Notes under the pieces: model-generated
The model's database searches: none
What the model was told of the DNA's origin: nothing
Seen by the model: only the letters and a program-made list of their open reading frames with translations
Made by a program: the position numbers and the translations under genes
Source of the DNA: Adenanthera pavonina
Taxonomy: Eukaryota > Streptophyta > Magnoliopsida > Fabales > Fabaceae
NCBI GenBank assembly: GCA_026686845.1
Contig: JAIVEN010000001.1
Coordinates: forward strand, 33,348,001 to 33,412,000
Direction: 5' to 3'
Length of the DNA stretch: 64,000 nt
Shown: piece by piece, positions 33,470-45,199 of the stretch
Numbering within the stretch: position 1 is the stretch's first letter
How the letters are laid out: every line of letters begins with the position of its first letter

Positions 33470-34370
33470 TTTCATGATAGATTGAAGACAAGAAGTGCTC
33501 AAAAGGGATTTATAAGGATTGGGTAGGAGTTTAATTAGTGGGAAATGTAGTTTCACTAAAGGAATTAATGAGAAATTAAGAGAGGAGGTGAACAGCTTTG
33601 AGACAGAGATGAATAAGGTTAAATTTGTTCAAAGTGTGACCCTTTGGTTCAGCTTAAGTAACCATTCAACAGACAAATTTTGGGAGCCAAAATTCAAATT
33701 TTGAGTGGTTACATTGCCAACTTATCCCAGAGAATCTGTCTGACAGAAGAATTCATCTAACAAAGCTTAATATCTATAGATGCTTTAACAGACAAATGTC
33801 ATGCCCCTAAAGTTCAAATATTGAGGTCTTTATCTGAAGGCAAGCAAGTAAGAGACAATTTGTCAAACAAATTTTAGGATTCAAAATTTGTATTTTGATA
33901 CTTTGTGAAGAAACTTTTGAACTGTAAATTTTGAATTACAAAAAATTCGAATGTTGAACACATAGACACAGTCAACACTTAAGCGAGCATTTAAAATTTG
34001 AATTTCAACTAAGCAATAGACAAATTTTGAATGAGCTGTAAATACTAGAACAACATGTGAGGCTCTGAAATACATCTGTTGAGAACTTAAGTTCAAATTT
34101 TAAGTATGCCAACTCATTGAAAAACATAATGTAGCATGGAAATTTATCTAATTGCATCCAAAATGAAAATTTTACATAATGGAACTTACAAATAAGATTT
34201 GAACATTCGAATTTCCAAGTCTTCTTTAGCAGTTGTTGACTAAGCTGGTATGATATACTCTATTATATTGTTTTTTGTATCATTTAAGCTTATGAGGAGT
34301 GCCTGTAAAACATTTTGAACATACTTCGAAGCTTAAGTCAGTGTAAATCTTAATAATTTAACTTCAGAAA
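33470..34370 (-). promoter_or_regulatory. Spacer between pol and envelope-like ORF, with LTR-like motif array and TATA
   Basis: Non-coding. On the plus strand 33656-34220 carries several copies of the 'acagacaaattttg' plus 'aaattcaaatttt' pair seen in the SIRE-type LTRs. Between this and the ATG lies TTATAAAT (33508-33515, minus). Downstream of pol and outside the LTR, such an arrangement could be an internal promoter for the third ORF. That is an inference from layout only. Confidence 0.4.
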
Positions 34371-35195
34371 GTAAATAGATTTAGTTAGAGGCTTGTTTAC
34401 AGTTCATTGAGATTTACCATTCCCAATTCTCTTATGATCTTACAATATCTGTCCTTTAGAAGTGGTTTGGTTAGGATATGTACAATCTAATCTTCAAAAG
34501 GGACAAACTCTAACATGATATCTCTTTTCAAAACATGGTCCTATATGAAGTAATATCATACTTCAATATATTTTGTCCTTGAATGCATGACATGATTCTT
34601 TGTGATGTTAATGACACTTTGATTATTACCTAATTGGTATTTCCTTCATCTCAATCTTAAAATCTTCAAGTTGCTACTTCATCCAAAGAACTTGAGGACA
34701 GTAGCTTCCAACAACTATATATTCGGCTTCTACAATGGAGATAGCTACATTATTCTATTTCTTGTTGAACCAGGAAACTAGAGATCCTCCCAGAAATTGG
34801 CACATTTCACTTGTGCTCTTTCTATTAGTTTTGGATCTAGCAAAGACAGCATCAGTATATCCTACAAGCACTTCTCAATTGTCCTTTGGATACTAGAGTC
34901 CCATTTGTATGTTCCAATTAGATATCTGAATATTCTTTTCATAGCTGTTGCATGGGATTCTTTGGGACATGATTGGAACCTAGCACACATTCAGATACTG
35001 GACATAATATCTAGTCTATTAGCTGTTAGGTATAGTAGGGAACCAATCATTCTCCTGTATTGAGTTATATCGAATGACTTTCCTCCTTCATCCTTATTAA
35101 GCTCTGTTGAAGTGGCCATAGAAGTTCCCATTGATTTGACTTTTTCCATTCCAAATTTCTTTAGCAGCTCTTTCAGATACTTTGATTGATTGAGG
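34371..35195 (-). pseudogene. SIRE copia RT C-terminus and RNase H
   Basis: From 35195: NQSKYLKELLKKFGMEKVKSMGT, YRRMIGSLLYLTANRLDIM, CARFQSCPKESHATAMKRIFRYL, then frameshifted RNase H pieces: ERAQVKCANFWEDL (equivalent of RKSTSGTCQFLG), a 'QLEDF' relative, and HVMHSRTKYIEV near the end. These are the conserved closing blocks of Ty1-copia pol. The beginning of the same RT is at 42205-42960 on the far side of the Tork-like element. Stops and shifts throughout. Confidence 0.85.
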
Positions 35196-36879
35196 TGTTA
35201 GAGATTGTGCCCTAGGCCAATCATTGTATTATGAATATTGTATTTCATTATGAAAAAAGATGTTTTTTCTTACATTATTATATTGTTTGCATGTTTTTCA
35301 TTATCATAATATCCTTGGTTAAATTATTTTATCCTAAATATCTCTAGTTAATCATCTTTATGGGAACAATGATGAATTAAGGCTAGTATGATTTTGATTA
35401 ATAATTAGGTGATAATTATATATGAAGATACAAATCAAAATCATAAGCTCCTAGTAGAGAATAGGCACTGGATTGACCCGTCATGAGATAGCCGCATGGA
35501 TCAAGTCATCAGCATATCTCATATATAACCATGTCACTAAGCCCTCAGACCTGAGATCACCATAGCTTCCTACATAGGGAACACTATACTCTGGTATAGT
35601 CAAAAGTCACCTTTAATCGGGAGATCATAAAGGCTATGATACGGCATAGTGGAACTTATGTGGACGAAGATGAATAGTCAAGATGGAATTTGTCCCTCTA
35701 ATTAAAAGAGATATATCTAGGCCCCTCAATGAGTGAGACTGAGAAAATGCATGGCCATGCTCGAATGGAAGAGTTTCCATTTATTCTGTCAGTCTACTTG
35801 AAGATCGAGAAAGTGATGGTCGAGTAAAATGAAGATGGCATTTCCATGCCTCATATTTGACCTATATATCATTAGACAAAAGGGATGTGATCAAGTTATA
35901 TAATAGGTTGCATTGGATCACCGATCTCAATGTCTTGCTAAAGGCCACTTGTGACTTGTGGGTCCAATAGTGTTATTAGCCCACTACCAACATCATGTGG
36001 GCCTGCAGGGTCACACACAAGAACGGGTCAGTTAGAGCTAGAATGTCTAGATTCGTTGAATCTAAAATGTGTCTAGATTCAATGAATTTAATGTTCAATT
36101 TAGGGTGATAGAATTATATATATATTTGATATATATATATATATTAAAATTCAAAATATATATATGTTTGATATTAAATATTTGATATATATTTCGAAAT
36201 ATATATATTGTTCAAATTAATTCAAATTAATTAGTTTTAAATTTAATTCTACATGATAGATTTAAATTTAAACTAATGTCATAATCTAAATTAGATTTGA
36301 TTGGATTCTAAATTTGAATTTAAATTAATAATATAAATTTAATTTATATGATAAATTAAATCTAAATTTGATTTTGAATATATATTAGAAAGTTAGTTTA
36401 AATTTAATCTATTAGATAGATTTAAATTCAAACTAATCTATTTAATGAGCATTTGATTTAGTTTAAATTATTGATTTAAGTTAAACAAATACTGAATCCT
36501 ATCATACATTGATATAAACTAGGATAAAGAATCAACAGAATTCAAATTACGCTAAAGAGAGAGCAGCCGTACACTCAAAAAGAAAAACTGTACAGACGAA
36601 TGATGAACAGTGAAGGCGTACGGACTTGTACGAGATTGTACGGTCATCACAACCTGAGGTGCTAGCACGCCATTCAAGTTAGACTCACCATTCATGTGGA
36701 TACCGATAAAGGAAGCTGACCAATCATGTTAGTTCCTGGAGTCCGACGAAATGAAAAAGAACACCATGGGATGCACCAAAGGTAAATTCTTTTTCTACAT
36801 CTCAATGTAAACAACGTCGATGAATCCATAGGAGGGAATTTCTTATAGTTTTTCCACTGCGTGTATGCTGAAATTCCCA
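35196..36879 (+). repeat. 5' LTR of the Tork-like element
   Basis: TGTTAGAGATTGTGCC...ATTCCCA, 1684 bp, TG...CA. 36110-36450 is an extreme AT tract with (TA)n and ttaaattt-type repeats. A downstream part ('gtacggacttgtacgagattgtacgg', partial) shows a small GTACGG repeat near 36620-36645. Matches 41309-42204. Confidence 0.85.
36110..36450. repeat. AT-rich low-complexity tract in the Tork-like LTR
   Basis: Runs of (TA)n up to about 14 bases alternate with 'tttgatatatat' and 'aaatttaaa' units. The same tract, shorter, is in the 3' LTR at 41485-41770, so it belongs to the LTR and is not a separate satellite. Confidence 0.75.
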
Positions 36880-36883
36880 ATAG

Positions 36884-36896
36884 TGGTACCAGAGCC
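36884..36896 (+). other. Primer-binding site of the Tork-like element
   Basis: TGGTACCAGAGCC, four bases after the LTR. One base differs from the initiator tRNA-Met complement TGGTATCAGAGCC. Confidence 0.8.
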
Positions 36897-39478
36897 ACGT
36901 CAATGATTGTTTAAATTGAGTTCTTGAGTATATGATTGCATATATGTGATATGTGCGAACTCAATTTGTCCAATTCGGTTTTTCAAATTAGTATTCTATT
37001 TTCGTATGTAAAGCTACCATTCATATATGTGATATTTGTATTTTAAAAGCCTATTCCTCAAATTGGTTTCTAATCTAATGTTATATATCTATGCAAAATA
37101 TGGTTTTTGAAACAATTATGAATCTGTTTAAACGATTTCATTTTTTGTTGATATATGATGTGATATGATTCATGTGATTTTTATATGTGATGCGAATATG
37201 TTTTTGTATATGTATATGAGAATCTGTTGTTGCGAATGGAGGGTGCTCAATTGGTTTAGGAATCTGTTTCGTATATGCATGCATTCAGTTTCTGTTTTGT
37301 ATGACACGATTAGATAATCCTATGTAATTTGGGTTTGAAAATATGTTTCATATCAATATGGATTCATTTTTATTTTTCATATGACCGATTCGATTTTCGT
37401 ATGTGAATCTATCTTCGTATGTTTTCGTGCATGACGTGATAAAAATAGCATATGTAGAAGAATTCTAGTGTATGGATTTTCAATGAGATTGATGAATCCT
37501 TGGATTTTTCTTAAGGTATCCACTCATTCAAAAGAGTGAAAATTTAAAAAATTTCTTGGGGCTCCGTCCCCCTATCCTGCAAGGGGCACTGCCCCTTGAC
37601 CCCACCCGCTAACTGGCTAGCGGACCGTTGTGGCTATCTAGTTATAGCATAACATAATCTAATTTAATGTTAACATCACAAACTTTATAGCTTTTCATTA
37701 GATGAGATGTTTGTTACATGTTGTGATTTGTTTGTCTGAATTGGATGGGTATGGTGCTTGATATAGCCCTAGGATGAATTTGTGGTTTTAAATACAGCTT
37801 GTGTGTCGTGCCGCTCTCTATATGCTAGATGTACATTTTCTTTTCACCTCACTCCCCTCGAATGTTCAATCGAGGTTTCTTTTGCATATAAGTGTTATAT
37901 TAGAAGAATCCTTTCATTGGCTTAGGAGGATATAGGTTAGATGGGCCATATTATGACACATTTATTTTATGCTTTATGATGAGATCATATGCATGTAACA
38001 TCCTACCTCCATTAACACCCAATATCTCAAAATACAATCAAACACAAACCAATCAACACCAAAAACAACATCTCACAGCCTCAAACCAGCAGAAACGAAC
38101 CCCAAATTATCAAATTTTGGGCTGGGGCCGTGCCCACTACAGTACCGCCGCGGCTCCAACTCCCTCTGAAACATACCTCGCTACTGGACGTCTGGCGCCG
38201 CGACCTGGACTTCTGGCGTCGCGGCACCCCCTTCTGATGTCCCACATCAGCACTTCAACACTTTGGGGCGAACTTTCGACGCGCATAACTTTATGCTCCG
38301 ACCTCTGATTGACTTGATTCTAACTCCTACAAGTCAATCTAGTCCCAATCTAACCACGGACACAACTTTCACCTCAATCCAACTCCGTATGGAGATTCTG
38401 GACCCTTAACACCGTTTTGGCCACTTATTGACCAAAACTCACCACTAGCCCCCTCCAATTGCCACCAAAGGCAACTGGTCGCTCAGAGACCATTCATACA
38501 GGTCATAAATCTCCAAACCAACTTGTCCAAAGAGGTTTCACCTCAAAGGAACCATTCCTCTGAGTTTTGACCCCCTTGAACTTCAACATGATAAGATGGG
38601 CTACATGCCCTAACACACAACAACCAGGCCCAAGCCACTCTGGGCTCACAAATATTACCATATAAACTTCCACACACCTAACACTCTTAGCACGCCAACA
38701 TAACACATTCCTTTTGTTTCTTTTCTGTCCGAGCGTCCGAAATGATTCGATTTTAAACAAAAATCTCGACTCTCGCTGTGGCTTCATACATCTCACCGCG
38801 GCTCCTCCATAGAATTTCTGAAAAATGCTACTGGAAGCCTCTCGCCGTGGCGGCTCTGCTCCTAGCCGTGGCTCGGAGTCCCTTTCCTATTTCCTCTTCA
38901 ATCATATCCATCCTACTTCTTCTGATCCTGAACACAAAACCAATAAAGATATCATGAGGGGCGTTACAATGCATGTATGGGATGGCACTTTTATATATGT
39001 TCATGTGATGACTACATGTATGAATAACAACAACATAATAAAATCCCTTGAATTAAATTTTAAGTTTAAATGCCACCCATTAATGAACACCTGTCAAGGC
39101 TTTGATCACCTAAATGTAGGATCCACCAAAGTAGGATACACATAGGTTATCTTAGTGAGGTAGTTTGGCTAATGGTGATACTCATAAATGTTCATGATGG
39201 TATGACTTAATTGAGACTATCAAAATGGTTTTGGGTCTCAAGGCATTAGATGGGATTAAACATGTCGAGTCGTATGATGACAGGATCCCATAAAGATCTA
39301 AGAGTTACATGTGATGTAATTGGTAAATAAGTTACCTACCTAAATAACTTAATTTTAAGCGTCTTACCAAAGCGGACTTATAATTAGGTGAAATATGGGT
39401 CTTAGCCTGCTAAACTAAATTGAGGGTTAATTTTTAGTAGGAAATTATTTATTTAATTTTGCATATTTTATTGTTGAA
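36897..39478 (+). other. Leader of the Tork-like element, carrying a solo LTR
   Basis: About 1.6 kb of leader when the solo LTR (37994-38968) is removed. No coding frame. It has a conspicuous GC-rich patch at 37558-37625 with C- and G-runs (gggctccgtcccccta, ccaaggggcactgcccc-like) and a cta(a)gctagcgg inverted pair, in otherwise AT-rich text. The final stretch runs into the gag ATG at 39479. Confidence 0.6.
37994..38968 (-). mobile_element. GC-rich solo LTR (LTR-C) with perfect ATGCA duplications
   Basis: 975 bp from TGTAACATCC to GGCGTTACA on the plus strand, flanked on both sides by ATGCA (37989-37993 and 38969-38973). The minus orientation, TGTAACGCCCC, is the commoner gypsy LTR start, so minus is preferred. 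It contains recurring 'gccgcggc/gccgtggc' words (near 38145, 38795, 38845, 38865), and its base composition is clearly richer in G+C than its surroundings. No internal domain. The two short frames in it (37976-38308 and 38503-38796) have no family features. Perfect duplications and low decay make it one of the youngest insertions here. Confidence 0.85.
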
Positions 39479-40372
39479 AATGTCGACGAGTAATTCTGCT
39501 ACACTATCATTGCGATCTGTCCTTAAGAAGGACAAACTCAATGGGACCAACTTTCTTGACTGGTTTAGGAACTTGAGATTGTTCTCAAGTAGGAAAGAAA
39601 GTCATACATCCTAGATGAACTCATTCCTGAGGAGCCTCCAGCCAATGCTCTAAGAGCCCAAAAGGATGCCTATAATAAGCATCTTAATGACTCTGTAGAT
39701 GTAGAATGCCTAATGTTAGCTACCACGATCCCAGGACTTCAGAGAGATCTAGAACATATAGAGGCTTATGAGATGATTAGGCATCTCAAGGAAGTGTTCT
39801 AACAACTTGTAAGGCAAGCAAGGTTTGAAACCACGAAAGCCTTACATTCCTGCAAAATAACTGGAGGCGCATCAATTTGCTCTCATGTTTTCAAGATGAA
39901 AGGCTACATTAATCACCTTGAAAGGCTCGAATTTCCCATAACCCAAGAGTTAGCTACAGATTTGATCTTAAACTCACTCTTGGAGAGTTACGACCAGTTT
40001 GTCATGAATTACAATATGAACAACATGGAGAAATCAATTTCTGAACTGCATGTGCTGCCTAATAGTGTTTTAATGGTTCAGAAAGGAAAATGAATGAAAA
40101 AGAAAGGTAAGGGTAAAGGAAAGGGAAAAGGCCTAGACACCAAGTCCAAGGAGCAAGACATGCCCAAGTCCAACCCCAAACCCAAGCCTAATGCCAAGAA
40201 GGCAAAGCCTCCTAAGGAAGGGCTCTATTTCTTTTGCAATGAACCCGGTCATTGGAAGAGGAACTGTGAGCTCTACAAGGAAGATCTAAAGCAAAAGAAG
40301 AATAGTGCGGCTATTATTTCAGGTATTTATATTATAGAAATTAATCTTTCTACTTCCCAACATGGGTATTAA
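39479..40372 (+). pseudogene. gag of the Tork-like element
   Basis: ATG at 39479: MSTSSSATLSLRSVLKKDKL, then NGTNFLDWFRNLR, the start of the copia gag (UBN2-type) domain. After a frameshift near 39590 the text continues SYILDELIPEEPPANALRA, DVECLMLATTIPGLQ, SHVFKMKGYINHLERLEFP and ATDLILNSLLESYDQFVMNYNM. A basic Lys/Gly tract precedes the nucleocapsid zinc knuckle YFFCNEPGHWKRNC, where the first Cys is Tyr, so zinc binding is probably lost. Internal stops (near 39800 and 40092) confirm it is dead. Gag would assemble the particle. Confidence 0.85.
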
Positions 40373-40375
40373 ATA

Positions 40376-41308
40376 CTGCATGTGGAACTCACATTTGTAC
40401 AAATGTGTAGGGTCTCAAAAGGAGCAGGAAGCTGGAAAAGGGTGAAATAGACCTACAAGTCAGAAATAGAGCAAGAGTTACTACTTTAGCCATAGACACT
40501 TATGAATTAATTTTGCCTAGTGGGCTTTTGTTAATTTTGAACAATTGCTATTATGTTCCAGCTTTGAGTCAGAACATTGTTTCACTTTCTTATTTAGATA
40601 AGGAAGGATTTACTTCAATTATTGGGAATAAAAAATGTTCTATTTATTTTAATTACATCTTTTGTGCAGGTGGAGATTTACATGGTGATCATTACTATTT
40701 GAACCTTGAAGCTCCTAATAAGGAACATATCCATAATGTATCTACCAAGAGGATCAAGTCAAACAATTTGAATCTAACCTACTTATGGCACTATCATCTA
40801 GGCCACATAAATGAGAAACACATTTCAAAGCTCTATCAAGATTGACTTCTCAATTCATTTGATTTTGAATCATTTGTCACTTGCGAATCTTGTTTATTGG
40901 GAAAGATGACAAAGGCACCTTTTACTGGACATAGTGAAAGGGCCACTGACTTATTGAGCCTAATACATATAAATGTATGTGGTCCATTAAGTACAACTGC
41001 CAGAAGTGGTCACATGTATTTCATTACTTTTATAGATGACTTTAGTAGATATGGATATATCTATCTAATGAGACGTAAATCTGAATTTTTTGAAATGTTC
41101 AAAATTTTCCAAAATGAGGTACAGAATCAACTTGGCAAATCTATTAAAGCACTTCAATCTGATCGAGATGGTGAATATTTAAGCCAAGAATTTGTTGACC
41201 ATCTTAGAAATTGTGGAATTGCTTTACAATTAATTCCACTAGGAATACCATAGTGGAATGGTGTTTCTGAATAGAGGAATCGAACCCTGTTAGATGTGGT
41301 TTGATCTA
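40376..41308 (+). pseudogene. Protease, pre-integrase and integrase of the Tork-like element, truncated
   Basis: The protease site is LNTACGTHICTN where the family has L-D-(S/T)-x-C-x-(S/T)-H, so the catalytic Asp is Asn. Then NCYYVPALSQNIVSLSYLD, the pre-integrase LWHYHLGHINEKHISKL, CESCLLGKMTKAPF, and the integrase core HINVCGPLSTTARSGHMYF, FIDDFSRYGYIYLM and LQSDRDGEYLSQEF (first D and DDFSR/D-G-E blocks visible), followed by a broken NG..E.RNRTLLDVV. At about 41308 the reading jumps into LTR sequence with weak similarity at the junction (ttgcta.aggc), removing RT and RNase H. Several stops. Confidence 0.85.
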
Positions 41309-42204
41309 TTGCTAGAGGCAACTTATGACTTGTGGGTCCAATAGTGTTATTAGCCCACTACCAACATCATGTGGGCCTACAAGGTCACACACAAGAACGA
41401 GACAACTCAAGCTAAAATGTTTAGATTCATTGAATCTAAAATGTGTCTAGATTCAATGAATGTAATGTTCAATTTAGGGTGACAGAATTATATATATTTG
41501 ATATATTATATATTTGATATATATTTCGAAATATATATATTGTTCAAATTAATTAGTTTTAAATTTAATTATATATGATAAATTTAAATTTAAACTGATG
41601 TCATAATCTAATTTTGATTTCAATTGGATTCCAAATTTGAATTTAAACTAATAATCTAAATTTAATTTATATGATAAATTAAATCTAGATTTGGTTCTGG
41701 ATATATATTAGATAGTTAGTTTAAATTTAATCTATTATATAGATTTAAATTCAAACTGTTCTATTTAATTAACATTTGATTTAGTTTAAATTATTGATTT
41801 AAATTAAACAAATACCAAATCCTATCTATATATTGATATAGACTAGGATACAGAATCAATAGAATTCGAATTACCCTAAAGAGAGAGTGATCGTACACTC
41901 AGAAAGAAAAACTATATAGACGAACAATGAACAGCTAAAGGCATACGGACTTGTACAGAATTGTCCGGTCATCACAACCTGAGTTGTTAGCACACCGTTC
42001 GAGTTAGACTCACCATTCATGTGGATACCGATAGAGGGAGCTAACCAATGACGTTAGTTTTTGGAGTTCGATGAAATGAAAAAGAACACCAAGGGATGCA
42101 CTAAAGGTAAATATTTGTTCTACATCTCAATGTAAACAACGTTGATGAATCCATGGGAGGGAATTTCTTATAGTTTTTCCACTGCGTGTATGCTAAAATT
42201 CCCA
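41309..42204 (+). repeat. 3' LTR of the Tork-like element, 5'-truncated
   Basis: Matches the 5' LTR from 35935 to its end at 36879 and ends ATTCCCA at 42204. The first ~740 bp are missing together with the end of pol. The AT tract is shorter than in the 5' LTR. Confidence 0.85.
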
Positions 42205-42960
42205 AGATGATGCCATCATCACATTATTTAATTTGCAATCCAAGGAAAAAGTTAGCTTTCCCATTATTGACATTTCAAATTCATTTTGCGTTTACTTAGA
42301 GAAATTCTTGCACAAAGATTCATTAGTAGCATCAAATATAATATCATCAACATAAATTTGGACTATAAGCAAATCTTGGTTTTCCTTTTTAGTAAACAAT
42401 GCTGTATCAACTTTCCTCTATTAAATCCTTTTTCAATTAGATAGTTGCTTAGTCTTTTATACCATGCTTTGGGTCCCTATTTTAAACCATAAAGAACTTT
42501 CTTCAGTTTATATACATGGTTTGACTTTGTTGAGTCCTTAAAACCTGGAGGTTGATCAACATAAACCTCTTCCATGGTATAACCATTCAAAAAGATAGTC
42601 TTTATCCATTTGATATAACATTATGTCTTTTATACATGCATAGACTAAGAGAATTCTTATTACTTCTAATCTTGCAATTAAAGCAAAAGTTTCCTGATAA
42701 TGTATACCTTCCTCCTGTATGTATCCTTTAGCTACCAACCTAACTTTATTTCTAACTATTGTTCCTGACTCATTAAGTTTATTTTGAAATACCCATTTAG
42801 TTCCAATAATTGGGTGATCCATGAGCCTAGGCACTAAGTCCCAAACTTGATTTCTTTCGGATTGATTCAGTTTTTCTTGCATAGCTAAAATTCAATATTC
42901 ATCTGTTAAAGCTTCTTAAGTATACTTAGGTTCAATTCAAGAAATAAATGCACAATTGTT
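42205..42960 (-). pseudogene. SIRE copia reverse transcriptase, N-terminal part
   Basis: Open for 108 codons (42882-42556): EKLNQSERNQVWDLVPR, PIIGTKWVFQNKLNESG, VRLVAKGYIQEEGIHYQETF, then frameshifted relatives of the 'SAFLNG...YGLKQAP..WY' blocks, VDTALFTKKENQDLLIVQ, and the catalytic IYVDDIIF still intact at about 42345. It ends with the equivalent of KQCDDGI at 42205, where the Tork-like element begins, and resumes at 35195. Confidence 0.88.
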
Positions 42961-44480
42961 CATTTGGTCCCTAAGCTGCCTTCTGGTTTTAATAGTCTCT
43001 TGAAGATCCCCAATTACTTGATCAACTGGATGATTCCTTTGATATCTCCAAGCTCTAGAAAGTTCTTGAGAAATTTCTTCATTGCTTTTAAATTCTACAT
43101 CTTTATCCTGAATATCTTCCTCTACATTAGTAGATTCTAATATTTTTGGAGGTTCTATTTTATTTTCTTCAAAGATACTTAAGATTTTAAGACTTGAAAT
43201 TAGCTCATCCTCTTCTAAAACAAGTTTAGCAATAGTCTCATTTTCTATGAACACTACATGCATAGACTCTTCTACTATTTTAGACCTTTTGTTGAATACT
43301 CTACATGCTTTACTCCTATTGGAGTAGTCAATAAATATATCTTCATCTGACTTTACATCTAACTTACCCAAGTAGTCCTTGCTATTGTTGTTTATGTAGT
43401 AGGTGCATCCAAAGACAAGAAAATGAAAGAGGTTAGGTTTCTTTCCCTTGTATAACTTGTATGAGGTTTTTCCTAGAATAGGTTTGATGTAGGCTCTATT
43501 GTGCCCACTGCATCAGCCTAGAAGTACTTTGGCAGTCCTTTTTCATTCAGCATTACACTAGCTATTTCTTCCAGTACTCTATTTTTCCTCTCTACAACTC
43601 CATTGTGTTGAGGTGTTCTTAGGGTAGAGAAGTTGTGCTCTATTCCTTTCTCTTCGCAGTAGTCAACAAGTTGAGCATTTTCAAACTTACGACCATGATA
43701 TGTTCTAATACACATAATAGAGCAACATTTCTCATTTTGGACTTTCTTAGCTAAGATCAGGAATTCTTTGAATGTTTCATCTTTAGAGGACAGAAATAAG
43801 GTCCAGGTAAATCTAGAATAATCATATACAAGTTACTATCAATGCTTTTAACATGACTAGGACCTATCAATCCATGTGAAGTAATGCAGTTGCCTAGTTG
43901 TAGAGACAACATTTTTAGACTTGAACGAGGACTTGGTTTGTTTCTCCCTAAGGCAAGCATCATATTCTTTGTCTTTTTAAAAAGTGATGTTGGGCATCCA
44001 AGAACAAGTTCATTTTTTAATAAGTTTATTTAATTGATGCATGCTAACATGAACTAGTCTCGTATGCCATAACCAACTATCATCATTTTCATTGATTAAG
44101 CATATTGAGTCTAGGGCAGGTAATTTATCTAAATCAACTGTATAACAATTACCATCTTTTTGTGCTTGGAGAATGACTTTGTGGTCACTTTTTCTAATGA
44201 CTCGGTAGTGGTTGGAATCTAACAGAACCCAGTTCCCTTTATCATAGGTTTGGCTCACACTTAGTAGGTTATGGTTGAGTTCTATTACAAACAGAACTTC
44301 TTCTATTGATGTTTTTGGGTTTCTTCCTATAATTCCAATGCCAACTATCTTGCCAGATTGGTCACCACCAAAAGTAACTTTTCATTCTTTCTTACCATAA
44401 TGAACTTTTCTTTGTCTCCAGTTATGTGTCTCGAGCATGCACTATCCATATACCATTTGTTGTGTCTCTTGACCTTGAGA
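42961..44480 (-). pseudogene. SIRE copia protease, pre-integrase and integrase
   Basis: From 44470 down: WYMDSACSRHITGDKEKF (protease; catalytic Asp kept, usual DSG is DSA), LLSVSQTYDKGNWVLLDSN, the pre-integrase WLWHTRLVHVSMHQLNKL, KSSFKSKNVVST in a shifted frame, SRFTWTLFL..KDETF, CIRTYHGRKFENAQLVDYCE (RSDHGxEF block altered to RTYHG), EHNFSTLRTPQHNGVVERKNR, and the open stretch 43371-42937 (SDEDIFIDYSNRSKACRVFNK...) that links integrase to RT. Many stops; order and lineage are clear. Confidence 0.85.
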
Positions 44481-45199
44481 CATACTTGGAAAATAAATTT
44501 TATTTCTTTTCTTTAGGTACACATATTTGTTTAGGTCCTTTTTTGTTAGTTTCTCTCTTAGGCATTGAAGTACCTTTGGGAGCCTATTTCATTCCAATTG
44601 TCATTTCCTTCCTTCTTTTATATATAAGAGAAGGATATGTGACCCTTCTTATTACATAAATGGAAGATGGAAAAAGGGCTTGATGAAAGAGATATAGGTC
44701 TGAAGTAATGCAGGTAATATCTGTCCTTTTGACTTTTTGGTATAGGAAATGACTCTATATGTTATGTTGAAGTAGAGCCATTGACACACACAAAATTTCT
44801 TAGATAAAGATTTTGTTTCTTGCATTTTAGTTTTTCTTTAACAGCACAGGGATTATATCCTAGACCAGCTTTACTTTGACTAACTATTTATGTTCCTAGT
44901 ATTATCTTTAGCGTATATTTCCCTTTAGTGAATCTATTTAGGGTGTTACTTATCTCTCAACTCGCTATATTAGGTGCACACAAAGGTGGTAGAAGGAGCA
45001 GGTAGGGTTGCAGTACAAGATACACAAGACTCATTTTCAAGTTTGCTTATTTTCTTTTTAGCTAGATGTAATTGCTTAGATACTTTAACAAACTCAGTCA
45101 TTAAATCATTAAATGGATCATGCAGTTCATTGTAGGAAGGTTAGAATCATTTACCTCAGAATCGCTATCAGTGTCTTGATGATGATTCTCTTCCTCTTC
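44481..45199 (-). other. Decayed gag-protease linker of the SIRE element
   Basis: No coherent frame over more than about 80 codons. The plus-strand frame 44426-44659 is antisense to the protease side and has no family match. The position between zinc knuckle and protease corresponds to the variable linker of SIRE-type polyproteins. Confidence 0.5.

Larger units (their letters stand above)
35196..42204 (+). mobile_element. Tork-like Ty1-copia element inserted in the SIRE RT gene, 3' deleted
   Basis: 5' LTR 35196-36879, PBS 36884-36896, long leader, gag, protease/integrase, then directly a partial 3' LTR (41309-42204). RT, RNase H and the first ~740 bp of the 3' LTR are missing. The element interrupts the SIRE RT between codons for DDGI and NQSKY. 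Flanking five bases are TGAGG and AGATG, so no matching duplication is left. Orientation is opposite to its host. Gag and integrase resemble TNT1-94/Tork elements. Confidence 0.85.

Noticed and set aside
36110..36450. AT tract as a centromeric satellite or replication origin
   Set aside because: The same tract is in the 3' LTR of the element, so it is an LTR feature.
37976..38796. Two frames (37976-38308 plus, 38503-38796 minus) as possible host exons in a GC-rich island
   Set aside because: Both lie within the solo LTR bounded by ATGCA duplications. GC-rich LTR sequence explains the open frames.
35191..42209. A clean 5-bp target duplication for the Tork-like element
   Set aside because: Flanks are TGAGG and AGATG. 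Shifting the ends by a few bases does not give a match, so insertion is argued from the split RT alone.
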